Shown: in pieces, positions 45,706 to 54,143 of the stretch | Numbering within the stretch: position 1 is the first letter of the stretch | Layout: the number at the start of each line of letters is the position of its first letter | Assembly: GCA_003576845.1 (NCBI GenBank) | Contig: QEVJ01000053.1 | Location: 1 to 64,000 of the forward strand | DNA: 64,000 bases | From: Planctomycetota bacterium | Lineage (GTDB): Bacteria; Planctomycetota; Planctomycetia; Pirellulales; PLA5 | Reading direction: 5' to 3' | Position numbers and translations under genes: made by a program | The notes under the pieces: generated by a model | Told to the model about the DNA's origin: nothing | Database searches by the model: none | What the model saw: only the letters and a program-made list of their open reading frames with translations

Positions 45706-47262
45706 TCACCGCGTCTGTGCGTCGGCCACTTCGATCTTCAGCGGCCGCGGCCGAAACACTTGGACCCAGGATTCGAACTGCTCCTGTTGTTCGGCGGTAA
45801 CTCCCGCTGGGCCAGGCGGTATCGGTCGCGCCAATTCAGCTTGCACGGCGGCCAATAAATTCGCAAAGTCTGCCGGCACGACGATCCGTATCGCTGTCCG
45901 CTGGCCCTCCTTGACGCTGACCGTAATCTGCGTCTGCGGCGGCGCTTCGCCGTTCTGAACCGTCCAGGCCGCAGATTTGAGGTGATTCAATAGGTCATCT
46001 TGCCTCAGCCGTGACTGGTCTTCCTGCGAAGCACCGCTTTCGTCCAACTCGGGAAGGAGTGCCACGCCGACTTGATATTCACCGGGTGGCAGCACGGCCT
46101 CGGGCAGCGTCATCCAATGGGCGTTGCTAGGAAGTACCGGCCTGGCAAGACGCGACCTCGGGTGGGCGGCGACGTCGAACTGGCCGGCTGCGCCTGGCGC
46201 GATGTCGGGAACGCAAAATCGAGCGTAGCGAACCTCGCGCAGGTCCGCCAGGTCGCCGCCCGATAGCACCAAATCGCGCAGCCATCCCGCACGAAAGCCG
46301 ACCAGCGGCCATTTCCCAGGCGGCGGGGATTGGAAATGGTACGGAATGACGTTCATCGAAAGCGGCTTGACCGACAACTGCACGTGCAGCGCCACGGCGC
46401 TTTTGAAGTCGTGAAGATCGAGGCGCTTGGGCAAACTTTTTCCCAGTTGCTCGGTGAGAAACACGATCTGCCCGCCCGCCATGCGCACATCGAGCAGCAC
46501 TTCCGGCGGCGGCTGTCCGTCGCCGACGTAAACCGGCTCGCTCTGCACGGCGAAAAATGGCCGCATCGGCGTCTCGCCGGTCTCACCCACAGTTTCGCGA
46601 ACGATGCGGTCGGGCACTGGGACATCGAAATTGCCCGTTCCGACCAGCGGCGCGACGACGCTGTATATGGCCGGCGAAAGCGGTCCCGATGCGAAGTTGC
46701 CGTGTGCGTCGGTTACGGCGCGTCGGACTACTTTGCCGGCGTCGAGATCCCACACGTCGATTTCGACCCGCGGCGCCGGTTTCGAAGGGTCGCCCAGGTA
46801 CGCACGGCCGCTGATTTCATACCGCGGCGGCTTGCGCTGCGACAGCGATTGCTGGTCTGCGCGCAGGGCCGCAAGCTCCTCGCTCAATTGATCCAGGCTG
46901 TCGCCCAGCCGCTGCAACTGCGCCAGTGCCGGCACGAACAAGCTCGCCACCAACGCCACCGCCGTTATGCACCCAATTACGATCGCAATGCGTCGCATGA
47001 CTTGGTCTCCTTGTTGAATCCACCAACACTTTCGGGCAATCCGCCGCACGTCGCCGAACCGCTCGGCGGCTTGCCGCTGGGCAACGTCCCCCTCCGCTCC
47101 CGCCGCCGATAGCGCGGCCGCCGCGGTCGCGAGGTGATCGGCAATCTCGGCGCGAATATCGGCCGAAACATCGCCGCTTTGCGGCTCAAGAGGCGAGTCG
47201 ACGGGCGAAATGGCCTCCAGCGCCGGCATCGCCGAACCATCAGGTTGAAACGATTCCGACAT
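45706..47262 (-). CDS. PadR-linked membrane protein with permease-prefix and carboxypeptidase-regulatory-like domains
   Basis: The 518-residue protein has an N-terminal region like permease prefix domains (SADIRAEIADHLATAAAALS and AAERFGDVRRIARKCWWIQQ), one membrane segment (IAIVIGCITAVALVASLFVP), a coiled coil (LQRLGDSLDQLSEELAALRA), and an external part with a carboxypeptidase regulatory-like fold (GRAYLGDPSKPAPRVEIDVW, TDAHGNFASGPLSPAIYSVV). The remainder is unassigned. The ATG overlaps the PadR gene end by 23 bases, so the two are translated together. This layout is usual for PadR-controlled membrane sensors; the ligand is unknown. Confidence 0.7.
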   Translation of the reverse strand: MSESFQPDGSAMPALEAISPVDSPLEPQSGDVSADIRAEIADHLATAAAALSAAGAEGDVAQRQAAERFGDVRRIARKCWWIQQGDQVMRRIAIVIGCITAVALVASLFVPALAQLQRLGDSLDQLSEELAALRADQQSLSQRKPPRYEISGRAYLGDPSKPAPRVEIDVWDLDAGKVVRRAVTDAHGNFASGPLSPAIYSVVAPLVGTGNFDVPVPDRIVRETVGETGETPMRPFFAVQSEPVYVGDGQPPPEVLLDVRMAGGQIVFLTEQLGKSLPKRLDLHDFKSAVALHVQLSVKPLSMNVIPYHFQSPPPGKWPLVGFRAGWLRDLVLSGGDLADLREVRYARFCVPDIAPGAAGQFDVAAHPRSRLARPVLPSNAHWMTLPEAVLPPGEYQVGVALLPELDESGASQEDQSRLRQDDLLNHLKSAAWTVQNGEAPPQTQITVSVKEGQRTAIRIVVPADFANLLAAVQAELARPIPPGPAGVTAEQQEQFESWVQVFRPRPLKIEVADAQTR

Positions 47263-47605
47263 GCACAGTCCCCAAGATCTGGTTCACGGCCCGGCTGAAC
47301 GACGCCCATTCCTCCCGCACGGTCTCCAGTTGCCGCCGCCCCGCAGCCGTCAGAGCATAGTGCTTTCGCCGGCGTCCCTCGGGCGACAGCTTCCAAGTTG
47401 CCCGCAAGTAACCCCGCTTCTCCAGCCGGTGCAGCGCCGGGTACAACGTCCCCTCCTGAGCCAGCAGGCGCCCGTCGCTGGCGACCTGAATAGCGCGGGC
47501 GATGTCGTACCCGTAGGTCGCGCCGCCGGCAATGGTCTCCAGAATGACCGGCTCGAGCGTCGCCCGGATCCAATCGGCTTTGGCCGTCACGATGGCGTTC
47601 CTCAT
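47240..47605 (-). CDS. PadR-family transcriptional regulator
   Basis: The 121-residue protein (MRNAIVTAKADWIRATLEPV start) has the PadR winged helix: YGYDIARAIQVASDGRLLAQ, EGTLYPALHRLEKRGYL and RRRKHYALTAAGRRQLETVR. The dimerisation helix is short, as in the PadR-s1 group. An upstream ATG at 47641 would add 12 residues, but it overlaps an inverted repeat and lies only about 8 bases from the predicted transcript start. The gene is autoregulated if the repeat at 47635-47657 is its operator. It overlaps the downstream membrane gene by 23 bases. Confidence 0.88.
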   Translation of the reverse strand: MRNAIVTAKADWIRATLEPVILETIAGGATYGYDIARAIQVASDGRLLAQEGTLYPALHRLEKRGYLRATWKLSPEGRRRKHYALTAAGRRQLETVREEWASFSRAVNQILGTVHVGIVST

Positions 47606-47634
47606 GCAAGCGTCGCGGTCGCGCAGACCGCGCT

Positions 47635-47683
47635 GATACATCGTCTTGCAATGTATCGTAACCTAGCGTGCCAAGGTATTCAA
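47635..47683 (-). promoter_or_regulatory. PadR promoter with overlapping inverted-repeat operator
   Basis: On the minus strand TTGAAT (47683-47678), a 17-base spacer and TACGAT (47660-47655) form a promoter. A 23-base inverted repeat, GATACAT-N9-ATGTATC (47635-47657), overlaps the -10 region and the predicted transcript start. ATGT/ACAT dyads are typical of PadR operators, so autorepression is likely. Confidence 0.6.
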
Positions 47684-47782
47684 GCCCTCTTCGCGAGAAA
47701 AAAGGAAAGAGCCGCCGACCTGCCCGGCCGTGAAGTTGACCCGGTTGAGGCACTTCGTTGGCACGGTCCCGCCAAGTGCGAC

Positions 47783-48640
47783 TTACGACACGGACAGTAT
47801 CGCGTTGTCGATGAGTCTTGTCGTGCCTACTCGGGCGGCGATTAGGGCTGCAGCGAGCGAGTCGATTCGGTCGATCGCGGCGAGGGTTTGGGCGTCGACG
47901 ACGGTGGCGTAGTCGATCGACTCGATGCCGGCTTCGCGGAGCGTCGTTTGCATGCGCGAGGCGATCGTGGCGGCGTCGCGTTCGCCCTGCGTCACAAGGG
48001 ATTCGGCCGCTTTGAGTGCCCGCGAAAGAGACAAGGCTTTGTGGCGTTCGTCGGCGGAAAGGTACACGTTGCGCGAGCTCATGGCGAGGCCGTCCGGTTC
48101 GCGGACGATCGGGCAGACGACGATTTCGATGGGCAGCAAGAGGTCGGCGACCATCCGGCGGACCACGAGTTGCTGCTGGTAATCTTTCTGCCCGAAAAAC
48201 GCCGCGTCGGCGGGCACGGCTTGAAAGAGTTTGAGCACGATCGTGGCGACGCCGCGGAAATGTCCGGGGCGGAACTGGCCTTCGAGCGGTTTGGCGACTT
48301 CGCCCGGCTCGACCATCGTGGTCGCGCCGGCGGGATACATTTCGGCGACGTCCGGGACAAATGCGTAGTCGGCGCCGGCCGCGGCGAGCTTCGCGAGGTC
48401 GGCTTCGAGCGTTCGCGGGTAGCGGGAAAAGTCTTCGTTAGGACCGAATTGAGTCGGATTGACGAAGATCGTGACGACCGTCGCATCGCAGGCGGCCCGC
48501 GAGGCGGCAACGAGGCTCAAGTGGCCGTCGTGCAGCGCGCCCATCGTCGGGACAACGCCGACGCGCTGGCCCGAGCGTTGGGCCGCTTGAACAATGCCGC
48601 ACATCGCTCGGACCGTGGAGACGACCTGCGGCTTCGTCAT
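47783..48640 (-). CDS. panC: Pantothenate synthetase
   Basis: This enzyme joins pantoate and beta-alanine with ATP to make pantothenate. It has 285 residues from the ATG at 48640. Motifs are VPTMGALHDGHLSLV (HIGH-like), TIFVNPTQFGPNEDFSRYPR, FRGVATIVLKLFQ, FFGQKDYQQQLVV and MSSRNVYLSADER (KMSKS-equivalent). The start overlaps the lipA stop (ATGA), so panC is translationally coupled to lipA. A longer open frame upstream is only a shadow of lipA. Confidence 0.95.
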   Translation of the reverse strand: MTKPQVVSTVRAMCGIVQAAQRSGQRVGVVPTMGALHDGHLSLVAASRAACDATVVTIFVNPTQFGPNEDFSRYPRTLEADLAKLAAAGADYAFVPDVAEMYPAGATTMVEPGEVAKPLEGQFRPGHFRGVATIVLKLFQAVPADAAFFGQKDYQQQLVVRRMVADLLLPIEIVVCPIVREPDGLAMSSRNVYLSADERHKALSLSRALKAAESLVTQGERDAATIASRMQTTLREAGIESIDYATVVDAQTLAAIDRIDSLAAALIAARVGTTRLIDNAILSVS

Positions 48641-49566
48641 GGCGATCGGTCCTCGGCCATGTCGCGGGCGTGATAGCTCGACCGCACGAACGGGCCACTG
48701 GCGACTTTCTTGAAGCCGATCGCACGCGAGAGCGCGGCGAGCTCGTCGAATTCTTCGGGCGGCACGTATCGGACGACCGGCAGGTGATCGAGCGACGGCT
48801 GAAGATACTGACCGAGCGTCAGGTAGTCGCAGCCGACGTCGCGGAGATCGCACAGGGTGTCGAGGAGCTCTTCGCGGCTTTCGCCGAGGCCGAGCATCAG
48901 GCCGCTTTTCGTCTTGATCGCCGGGTCGGAGGCTTTGACGTGGCGGAGTAGTTCGAGCGTCCAGCGGTAGTCGGATTTGCGTCCGCGGACCGTCGGGTAG
49001 AGCCGGGGGACGGTTTCCGCGTTGTGGTTGAAGACTTCCGGAGCGGCCGCGATGACGCGATCGAGCGCGGCGTAGTTGTGTAGAAAGTCGGGCGTGAGAA
49101 CTTCGACGGTCGCGCCCGTTCGTTCGCGAACGGCGAGCACGCTGCGATGGAAGTGGTCGGCCCCGCCGTCGGCGAGGTCGTCGCGCGTGACGGAGGTAAT
49201 CACGATGTGTGAAAGGCCGAGCCGGGCGGCCGCTTCGGCGACGCGGTCGGGTTCGTCGGCTTCGAGTGGCTCCGTTTTGCCTTTCTTCACCGAGCAAAAG
49301 CCGCACGGACGCGTGCAGACTTCGCCCAAGATCATGAACGTGGCGGTCTTGTGGGACCAGCATTCCATGCGGTTGGGACACTTGGCGCTTTCGCAGACGG
49401 TTTCGAGCCGGAGGTCTTCAATGACGCGGGCCGTGAAGTGGTCGCTGTTGCCGGTCGGAAGCTGGCGGCGAAGCCAGGGCGGCAGGCGGCGAACCGGCGC
49501 GTCGCCAAGGGGCCGCGCCGTTGAGAATGGCTCGTCCGACGATATCACCGGAAGATCAACGAGCAT
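48637..49566 (-). CDS. lipA: Lipoyl synthase
   Basis: This radical-SAM enzyme inserts two sulfurs into octanoyl-protein to make lipoate. The auxiliary cluster Cys are in VCESAKCPNRMECW and the SAM-cluster Cys in CTRPCGFCSVKKG. PEVFNHNAETVPRLYPTVRG and the terminal RSSYHARDM are family hallmarks. The 309-residue form starts at the ATG at 49566; the frame is open upstream but those residues are not LipA-like. It overlaps panC by four bases. lipB is not in the window. Confidence 0.95.
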   Translation of the reverse strand: MLVDLPVISSDEPFSTARPLGDAPVRRLPPWLRRQLPTGNSDHFTARVIEDLRLETVCESAKCPNRMECWSHKTATFMILGEVCTRPCGFCSVKKGKTEPLEADEPDRVAEAAARLGLSHIVITSVTRDDLADGGADHFHRSVLAVRERTGATVEVLTPDFLHNYAALDRVIAAAPEVFNHNAETVPRLYPTVRGRKSDYRWTLELLRHVKASDPAIKTKSGLMLGLGESREELLDTLCDLRDVGCDYLTLGQYLQPSLDHLPVVRYVPPEEFDELAALSRAIGFKKVASGPFVRSSYHARDMAEDRSP

Positions 49567-49856
49567 CGTCAGAACCGTGGTGCGGCAATTGAAGCCGGAA
49601 ATCGGGATCAAGGACCCCGCGACTGTCCGTTTGCGCCGGGGTAAATCCCATTCTATGCCCGGTCCCGCGAGGCCGTCAGGTGTGTGGAAACCCCCTTTTT
49701 CGCTGCTGCCGATTCTGACATAATACCCGGTTTCATCTTGCGAGCGGCGTCGGCGCTTCGATGGATTCGGTATCCCGGCGTCGAGGATCGTTGCATGGAA
49801 CAATCACCGCCGCGCGGGCGGATTGGCGAATACCTCCGCACAGGACACGGGAACGC

Positions 49857-50744
49857 ATGTATAAGAATCTGAGCACGACGGGTTTGGGCATCTCCGGCGT
49901 CGAGAGCGAATTGATCGAACTCGCGCTGACGTACAAATTCGGCGGCGTCGAGCCGGACTTCATGGAGCTTTATCACCGGGCGGAGGAGAAGGGCGTGCCT
50001 TATGCCCGACGCCTGATCGACAGCGGCAAGCTCAAGCACGGGACGTTCCGCGTGCCGATCGACTGGACGGACGACGCCCGGTACGCCAAGGACAAGGAGA
50101 AGCTGGAAAAGATCGCCGGCCGGGCCGCGGAACTGGGTTGCACGCGGGCCGTGACGCTGGTGGCCCCGGCCAGCGACGAGCGACCGTATCACGAGAACTT
50201 CGAGTTTCACCGCCGCCGGTTGGCCGAAGTGGCTCAAGTGCTGATGAAGCACAATGTAATGCTCGGCCTCGAGTTCAACGCCCTGGCGGAAGCGCGGGCG
50301 GGGGCTGCGTTCGAATTCATCAAGACGTTCGACGAGCTGCGCAAGCTGGCCAGCGGCGTCGGCGTGGAAGGGGTGGGCGTGGTGGTCGACCTGTTCAATT
50401 GGTACGTCGGCGGCGGCACGATGGATCAGATTACGTCGCTGTCGGCGAAGCAGGTGGTTTCGGTCCAGCTTTGCGATGTTCCTTCAGACATTCCGGCCGA
50501 CAAGCTGACGGCAAAGAACCGCGTTCTGCCCGGCGAAACCGGCGCAATCGACAGCGTGGCGGTCGTGAAGTGGCTGACGTCGATCGGCTACGACGGACCG
50601 GTGACGGCCCGCCCCGATCGCAGCCGCTTTCCGAAGACCGGCCGCATGCAGATCGTCAAGATGGTCGCCGAATCGCTGGATGACATCTGGACGCAAGCGG
50701 GGCTGCCGTCGGTCAAACCGGCCTTGATGGCGGTTGCGGGCTGA
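49857..50744 (+). CDS. Sugar phosphate isomerase/epimerase-like TIM barrel
   Basis: The 295-residue protein from the ATG at 49857 fits the xylose-isomerase-like AP-endonuclease-2 TIM-barrel family: LTYKFGGVEPDFMELYHRAE, GCTRAVTLVAPASDERPYH, LMKHNVMLGLEFNALAEARA, VGVVVDLFNWYVGGGTMDQI and WLTSIGYDGPVTARPDRSRF. Metal-binding acidic residues are plausible in GLEFN, VDLFNW and the late ARPD. The substrate is unknown. It is divergent from lipA with 290 bases between the starts; no operon partner follows directly. Confidence 0.8.
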   Translation: MYKNLSTTGLGISGVESELIELALTYKFGGVEPDFMELYHRAEEKGVPYARRLIDSGKLKHGTFRVPIDWTDDARYAKDKEKLEKIAGRAAELGCTRAVTLVAPASDERPYHENFEFHRRRLAEVAQVLMKHNVMLGLEFNALAEARAGAAFEFIKTFDELRKLASGVGVEGVGVVVDLFNWYVGGGTMDQITSLSAKQVVSVQLCDVPSDIPADKLTAKNRVLPGETGAIDSVAVVKWLTSIGYDGPVTARPDRSRFPKTGRMQIVKMVAESLDDIWTQAGLPSVKPALMAVAG

Positions 50745-50903
50745 GCCGCCAAGGTTTGGCAACTTTGCGAACTTGGCGAATTAATGCCGCGATGTCGGCG
50801 GGCGACAGGCCGGTCTGCCAACGCCTTGTTGAATTCCTAATAACTTTCAGCCCACCGTCCGCCCGATACCGCCAGAGTGTTCTGACTCCTTGGCGGAAGG
50901 GCG

Positions 50904-50954
50904 TGAACGGTGAGCCGCGTCAGGTCGCTCCTCGACGCGGCTCGCCGTTTCACG
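50904..50954. repeat. Imperfect 19-base hairpin upstream of the SDR gene
   Basis: GTGAACGGTGAGCCGCGTC (50904-50922) pairs with GACGCGGCTCGCCGTTTCAC (50935-50954), with one bulge and one mismatch, around a 12-base loop. No T-run follows. It occupies the 265-base gap between the isomerase and the SDR gene. Confidence 0.6.
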
Positions 50955-51009
50955 TTTGATGTGCGGCGGGCGGATGCAAGCCTTCGCGTTCGGCTTGTCG
51001 AGACCACCG

Positions 51010-51774
51010 ATGGACCTGATGCTCGACCGTCGCGTGATTCTGCTCGTGGGCGGAAGCGGTTCGATTGGCCGCGCCGCGCGGGACGTGCTGCGCGGCGAAG
51101 GGGCGGTCGTCGTCAATGCCGATTCCCCGGGCACACAGCCCGACATTCCGATCGACGTGACCGACGAAGCCAGCGTCCGGCACGCGGTGGACGCCGTGAT
51201 GTCGCAGCACGGTCGCATCGACGCCCTCGTCGTGCTCGCCGCAATCTTCGCGGCCAAACCGGCCGTCGAGATTTCGGGCGAAGAATGGGATCGGATGTTG
51301 GGCGTGAACCTCAAAGGCTCGTTTTTGGCGGCTCGCGAAGTGTTGCCGCACATGCAGCGGGCGGGTTTTGGGCGCATCGTGCTACTGTCGAGTCTTGCGG
51401 CGCAAATCGGCGGCGCGGTGGCGGGGGCACACTACGCGGCGTCGAAAGGGGCTGTGCTGTCGCTCGTGAAAAGCCTCGCGCGGCAGGCGCGAACGCCAGT
51501 CGCCCGCGAAGACTGCGCGACCGCCGAGCTCGACTTGCGATCGCCGCGGGACCTCGACATCACGGTCAACGCGATTTGTCCCGGGCCGGTCGAAAGCGCG
51601 ATGACCGCCTCGTGGACGGCCGAGGAGCGCGCGCGGATGGCCGCCGCAATTCCAGCCGGCCGTTTTGCCGAGCCGCGGGAAATCGCCGACGCGATCGCGT
51701 GGCTCGTCTCGCCGAAAACGGCGTACATTCACGGAGCGCGGATCGACGTCAACGGCGGCGCGCTGATGGCGTGA
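51010..51774 (+). CDS. Short-chain dehydrogenase/reductase
   Basis: The 254-residue Rossmann oxidoreductase has the NAD(P) motif ILLVGGSGSIGRAARDVL, the NAG-equivalent replaced by ALVVLAAIF, the catalytic Ser in VLLSSLAAQIGGA, and Tyr/Lys in HYAASKGAVLSLVKSL. TVNAICPGPVESAM and a C-terminal IHGARIDVNGGALMA are classical. The ATG at 51010 was chosen over upstream in-frame codons, which give a non-homologous leader. The substrate is unknown. It is convergent with the rhomboid gene, with 20 bases between the ends. Confidence 0.88.
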   Translation: MDLMLDRRVILLVGGSGSIGRAARDVLRGEGAVVVNADSPGTQPDIPIDVTDEASVRHAVDAVMSQHGRIDALVVLAAIFAAKPAVEISGEEWDRMLGVNLKGSFLAAREVLPHMQRAGFGRIVLLSSLAAQIGGAVAGAHYAASKGAVLSLVKSLARQARTPVAREDCATAELDLRSPRDLDITVNAICPGPVESAMTASWTAEERARMAAAIPAGRFAEPREIADAIAWLVSPKTAYIHGARIDVNGGALMA

Positions 51775-51794
51775 GGCCGGCGTTTGCGACATCG

Positions 51795-52766
51795 CTAATA
51801 GCGGAGCATGTGGAGGCGCCATTTGGCGACGGCATAGCCGATCGCCATGCCTACGACGAGGCCGACGCCGTGAGCCGTGTTGGCGATGGGGCCGACCAAT
51901 CCCATCAGGCATACGAAGAACCAAACGAGCATCAAGAGCACCGTTTGATCGTCCATGAAGTATCGCGACAGCGGGTCGCGACGGGCGCGGATCCAAATGT
52001 AGCCGAACAACCCGTACACTACGCCGGACATTCCGCCGAACCAAGGCTTCGGTATGAACCGAAAGGTTCCGGGAGGCGCCATGAGGGCCGCTTCGATGTT
52101 CGGGTAGTAGAATTGCATCACGTTCGAGGTGATTGCGATGATCGCCACCAAGAGGGCGAAGCGCCACGTGCCGTCGATCGTTTCGATGGCTTTGCCCAAG
52201 TGGTAGAGCCACATCATGTTGAACAGCAGGTGCATCAGGTCGAGGTGCAACAGGATCGGCGTGACGAGCCGCCAGAGTTCGCCATGGGCAACGGCATCGA
52301 GCGTCGCGTCTTGACCGAGCAGGGGCGGTTCGGCGATCCAGATGCGTTCGAGAAACGCGGCCCGCCGTTCGTCCTCCTGGGGCGTAATGCGGGCGAAATT
52401 CGTGAGTAGCGTCACGCCGATGCTGGCGAAGATGAGCAGCATCACAAGCGGCGTGCGCCGGAGGGCGGGCCGCCGCCATTGCTCGCGCATGTCGACCAAA
52501 TTGCGTCGGGCGCGTTCTTCGCGAGCCCGTTCGACCTTCTGAATCGACCGGGCGAGCGGGGCGGCTGCGGCGTACTTAGGATCGGTCGGGTTGGCGACGA
52601 ACGCCGCCAATTCGTCCTTTGCGCGGTCGGTCTGCGACTCGTCGCGGACCCAAACGCTCCAGCCGTCGTTCTCTCGGAGCACGCGCGTCGACACGCCGAT
52701 GGTCAGCAGGTACTCGGAGAGCCGCCGAGCATCGGCCTCGTTGGTAATGGCGCCGGCTTGTCGCAT
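51795..52766 (-). CDS. Rhomboid-family intramembrane serine protease
   Basis: The 323-residue protein has a cytoplasmic N-terminal rhomboid-associated domain (ITNEADARRLSEYLLTIGVS and GWSVWVRDESQTDRAKDELA), then six or more membrane segments. The catalytic Ser is in FGGMSGVVYGLFGY (GxSG) and the His in ANTAHGVGLVVGMAIGY; HLDLMHLLFNMMWLYHLG is the HxxxN-type loop. It cleaves membrane proteins within the bilayer; substrates are unknown. The organisation matches GlpG-type rhomboids. Confidence 0.9.
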   Translation of the reverse strand: MRQAGAITNEADARRLSEYLLTIGVSTRVLRENDGWSVWVRDESQTDRAKDELAAFVANPTDPKYAAAAPLARSIQKVERAREERARRNLVDMREQWRRPALRRTPLVMLLIFASIGVTLLTNFARITPQEDERRAAFLERIWIAEPPLLGQDATLDAVAHGELWRLVTPILLHLDLMHLLFNMMWLYHLGKAIETIDGTWRFALLVAIIAITSNVMQFYYPNIEAALMAPPGTFRFIPKPWFGGMSGVVYGLFGYIWIRARRDPLSRYFMDDQTVLLMLVWFFVCLMGLVGPIANTAHGVGLVVGMAIGYAVAKWRLHMLRY

Positions 52767-52979
52767 GGTGGGCGCTCTTGCTAGGGGAGAGATTCCGGCG
52801 ATTCACATTCATTCGCGTTGCGCGCGGCCGACCGGTCGCCGAGCAACCGGGCCATACCGTGCCGCACGAGTTTACCGCCGAGAAAGGCGCAGCGCCGATT
52901 CACTGCGAACAAGACTAGGCTCTGGCGAACGTCCGCGGCGCAACACTCGAAAAATAGAAGGGCCGCGCCTGGGGGGACG

Positions 52980-53069
52980 CTACCGCTTGCGATGGCGGAT
53001 CTTCGCCCGCATCCGGCGTTTTTTCTGTCCGAGCTTCCGCCGACCTTTACCCGATTTCTTTACTCCCAC
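52980..53069 (-). CDS. 29-residue highly basic protein
   Basis: A GTG at 53069, with GGAG six bases upstream, opens a frame ending in TAG at 52980. The product starts MGVKKSGKGRRKLGQKKRRM and ends RAKIRHRKR; about half of its residues are Lys or Arg. The composition and the RRK...KKRRM...HRK pattern recall tiny ribosomal or ribosome-associated proteins (bL36/bTHX or AURKAIP1/COX24-like), but I cannot assign it to one. It stands alone between rhomboid and the DUF3365 gene. It is too short for usual gene calling. Confidence 0.5.
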   Translation of the reverse strand: MGVKKSGKGRRKLGQKKRRMRAKIRHRKR

Positions 53070-53236
53070 AGACCACTCCAACACGCTTGATTGAATTTCG
53101 TTTGCCCGATGACGAGGACCGCGCGATGTCGCAGCCCGTTAACTCTCCCCAAAATAGCGGATCGCCCGGGATTTCGCAACCGCGGCCGGGACGGCGAGCG
53201 ACCTCGCGTCCCGGCCGCGGACCGCGCGTTTTGGGG

Positions 53237-53330
53237 TCGGTGTGCCACTACTGGCTTGTCCAGCAGTGCGAGCAGCCGTTTGGCGTTTGCCCGCAAATCG
53301 CAACTCTGGACTTGCCAGCAGTGACGCTCC
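53237..53330. repeat. Degenerate CACTGCTGG-CTTGT-CCAGCAGTG repeat pair
   Basis: GTGCCACTACTGGCTTGTCC followed by AGCAGTGC lies at 53241-53269, and a damaged copy (CTGGACTTGCCAGCAGTG) at 53306-53323. They resemble the intact inverted pair at 54031-54119 on the other side of the DUF3365 gene. Confidence 0.55.
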
Positions 53331-53359
53331 AGTTTTTGGCGTCGAGCGACTCTGGGCGA

Positions 53360-53911
53360 TTATTCGATCGGCAGCGTGTAGCCCAACACGCCGATGATCT
53401 GGTTCTTGGCCTTGAATTCCTTGTAGTGCTCGTGGCACATCACGCATTTGTCGAGCACGACGGGAATCGGCGTCGCGGCGCGAAGGTGGGGTTTGCCGCC
53501 CTTATCGACGACCTGCTCGTAGTAGCTCTCGCCCGATTTGAGCTTGGCGACGGCGGCTTTTTCGAACTCGTCCTTCGGGGAATTGTTGTCCTCGATTGGC
53601 TCGCCCGTGGCGTCGAGCAGACGGACCTCGTGCCATCCCTTTTTCTTCATGGCGTCGAACAATGCCACGGCGGCCGAACCCGCGGCCAGGTCGTCCTCGT
53701 CGTTGACGTAGTGCGTCGTGATGAGCACGACGGCCGTCTTGTACAAGTCGTCGAGCATCTTGACCTGCTTGCGGGTGCGGGCGACGGCTTCGTCGGACGC
53801 CTTGCCGCCTGTGGCCGCCTTGTCGTCCGCCTTTACGGTTGTCCACGACAGCGAACCGAGCGTCGTCGCCAGAATGGCCAGCGCCCCCGCACCCAGAACC
53901 AACTTACGCAT
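53360..53911 (-). CDS. Exported DUF3365 c-type haem protein
   Basis: The 183-residue protein has a signal peptide (LVLGAGALAILATTLGSLSW) and a DUF3365 (Tll0287-like) fold: ARTRKQVKMLDDLYKTAVVL, GWHEVRLLDATGEPIEDNNS and ATPIPVVLDKCVMCHEHYKE with one CxxCH haem site. DUF3365 proteins are periplasmic haem sensors or electron carriers; the ligand is unknown. It lies between two copies of the CACTGCTGG repeat and downstream of an Rrf2 regulator on the same strand. Confidence 0.82.
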   Translation of the reverse strand: MRKLVLGAGALAILATTLGSLSWTTVKADDKAATGGKASDEAVARTRKQVKMLDDLYKTAVVLITTHYVNDEDDLAAGSAAVALFDAMKKKGWHEVRLLDATGEPIEDNNSPKDEFEKAAVAKLKSGESYYEQVVDKGGKPHLRAATPIPVVLDKCVMCHEHYKEFKAKNQIIGVLGYTLPIE

Positions 53912-54030
53912 GGGAAACTCCTTGCCTGTCTTGCATCGGGTCTTGCTCGGGATGTCGATGCGTTTCGCCCGCGACCGAGCTGCGCGGGCGGCGCTCCGCC
54001 TAATACATTGTCAAAACTCGATCGTGGTGT

Positions 54031-54119
54031 GGGTGCCACTGCTGGCTTGTCCAGCAGTGAGCATTGACGTTTGAGGTTTCATCGCGAATCACACTGCTGG
54101 ACAAGCCAGCAGTGGCACC
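54031..54119. repeat. Miniature inverted-repeat element, 28-base perfect arms
   Basis: GGTGCCACTGCTGGCTTGTC followed by CAGCAGTG at 54031-54060 is repeated as its perfect inverse at 54091-54119 around about 30 bases. Each arm is itself a hairpin (CACTGCTGG / CCAGCAGTG). The element lies between the start of the DUF3365 gene and the stop of the Rrf2 gene, so a shared transcript would carry it. Confidence 0.7.
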
Positions 54120-54143
54120 CCAAATCTCCGTGTTGACACCTGG

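Noticed and set aside
47783-49381. A 532-codon reading that would extend panC upstream.
   Set aside because: PanC begins at MTKPQVVSTVRAM (48640), coupled to lipA by ATGA; the upstream part is the wrong frame of lipA.
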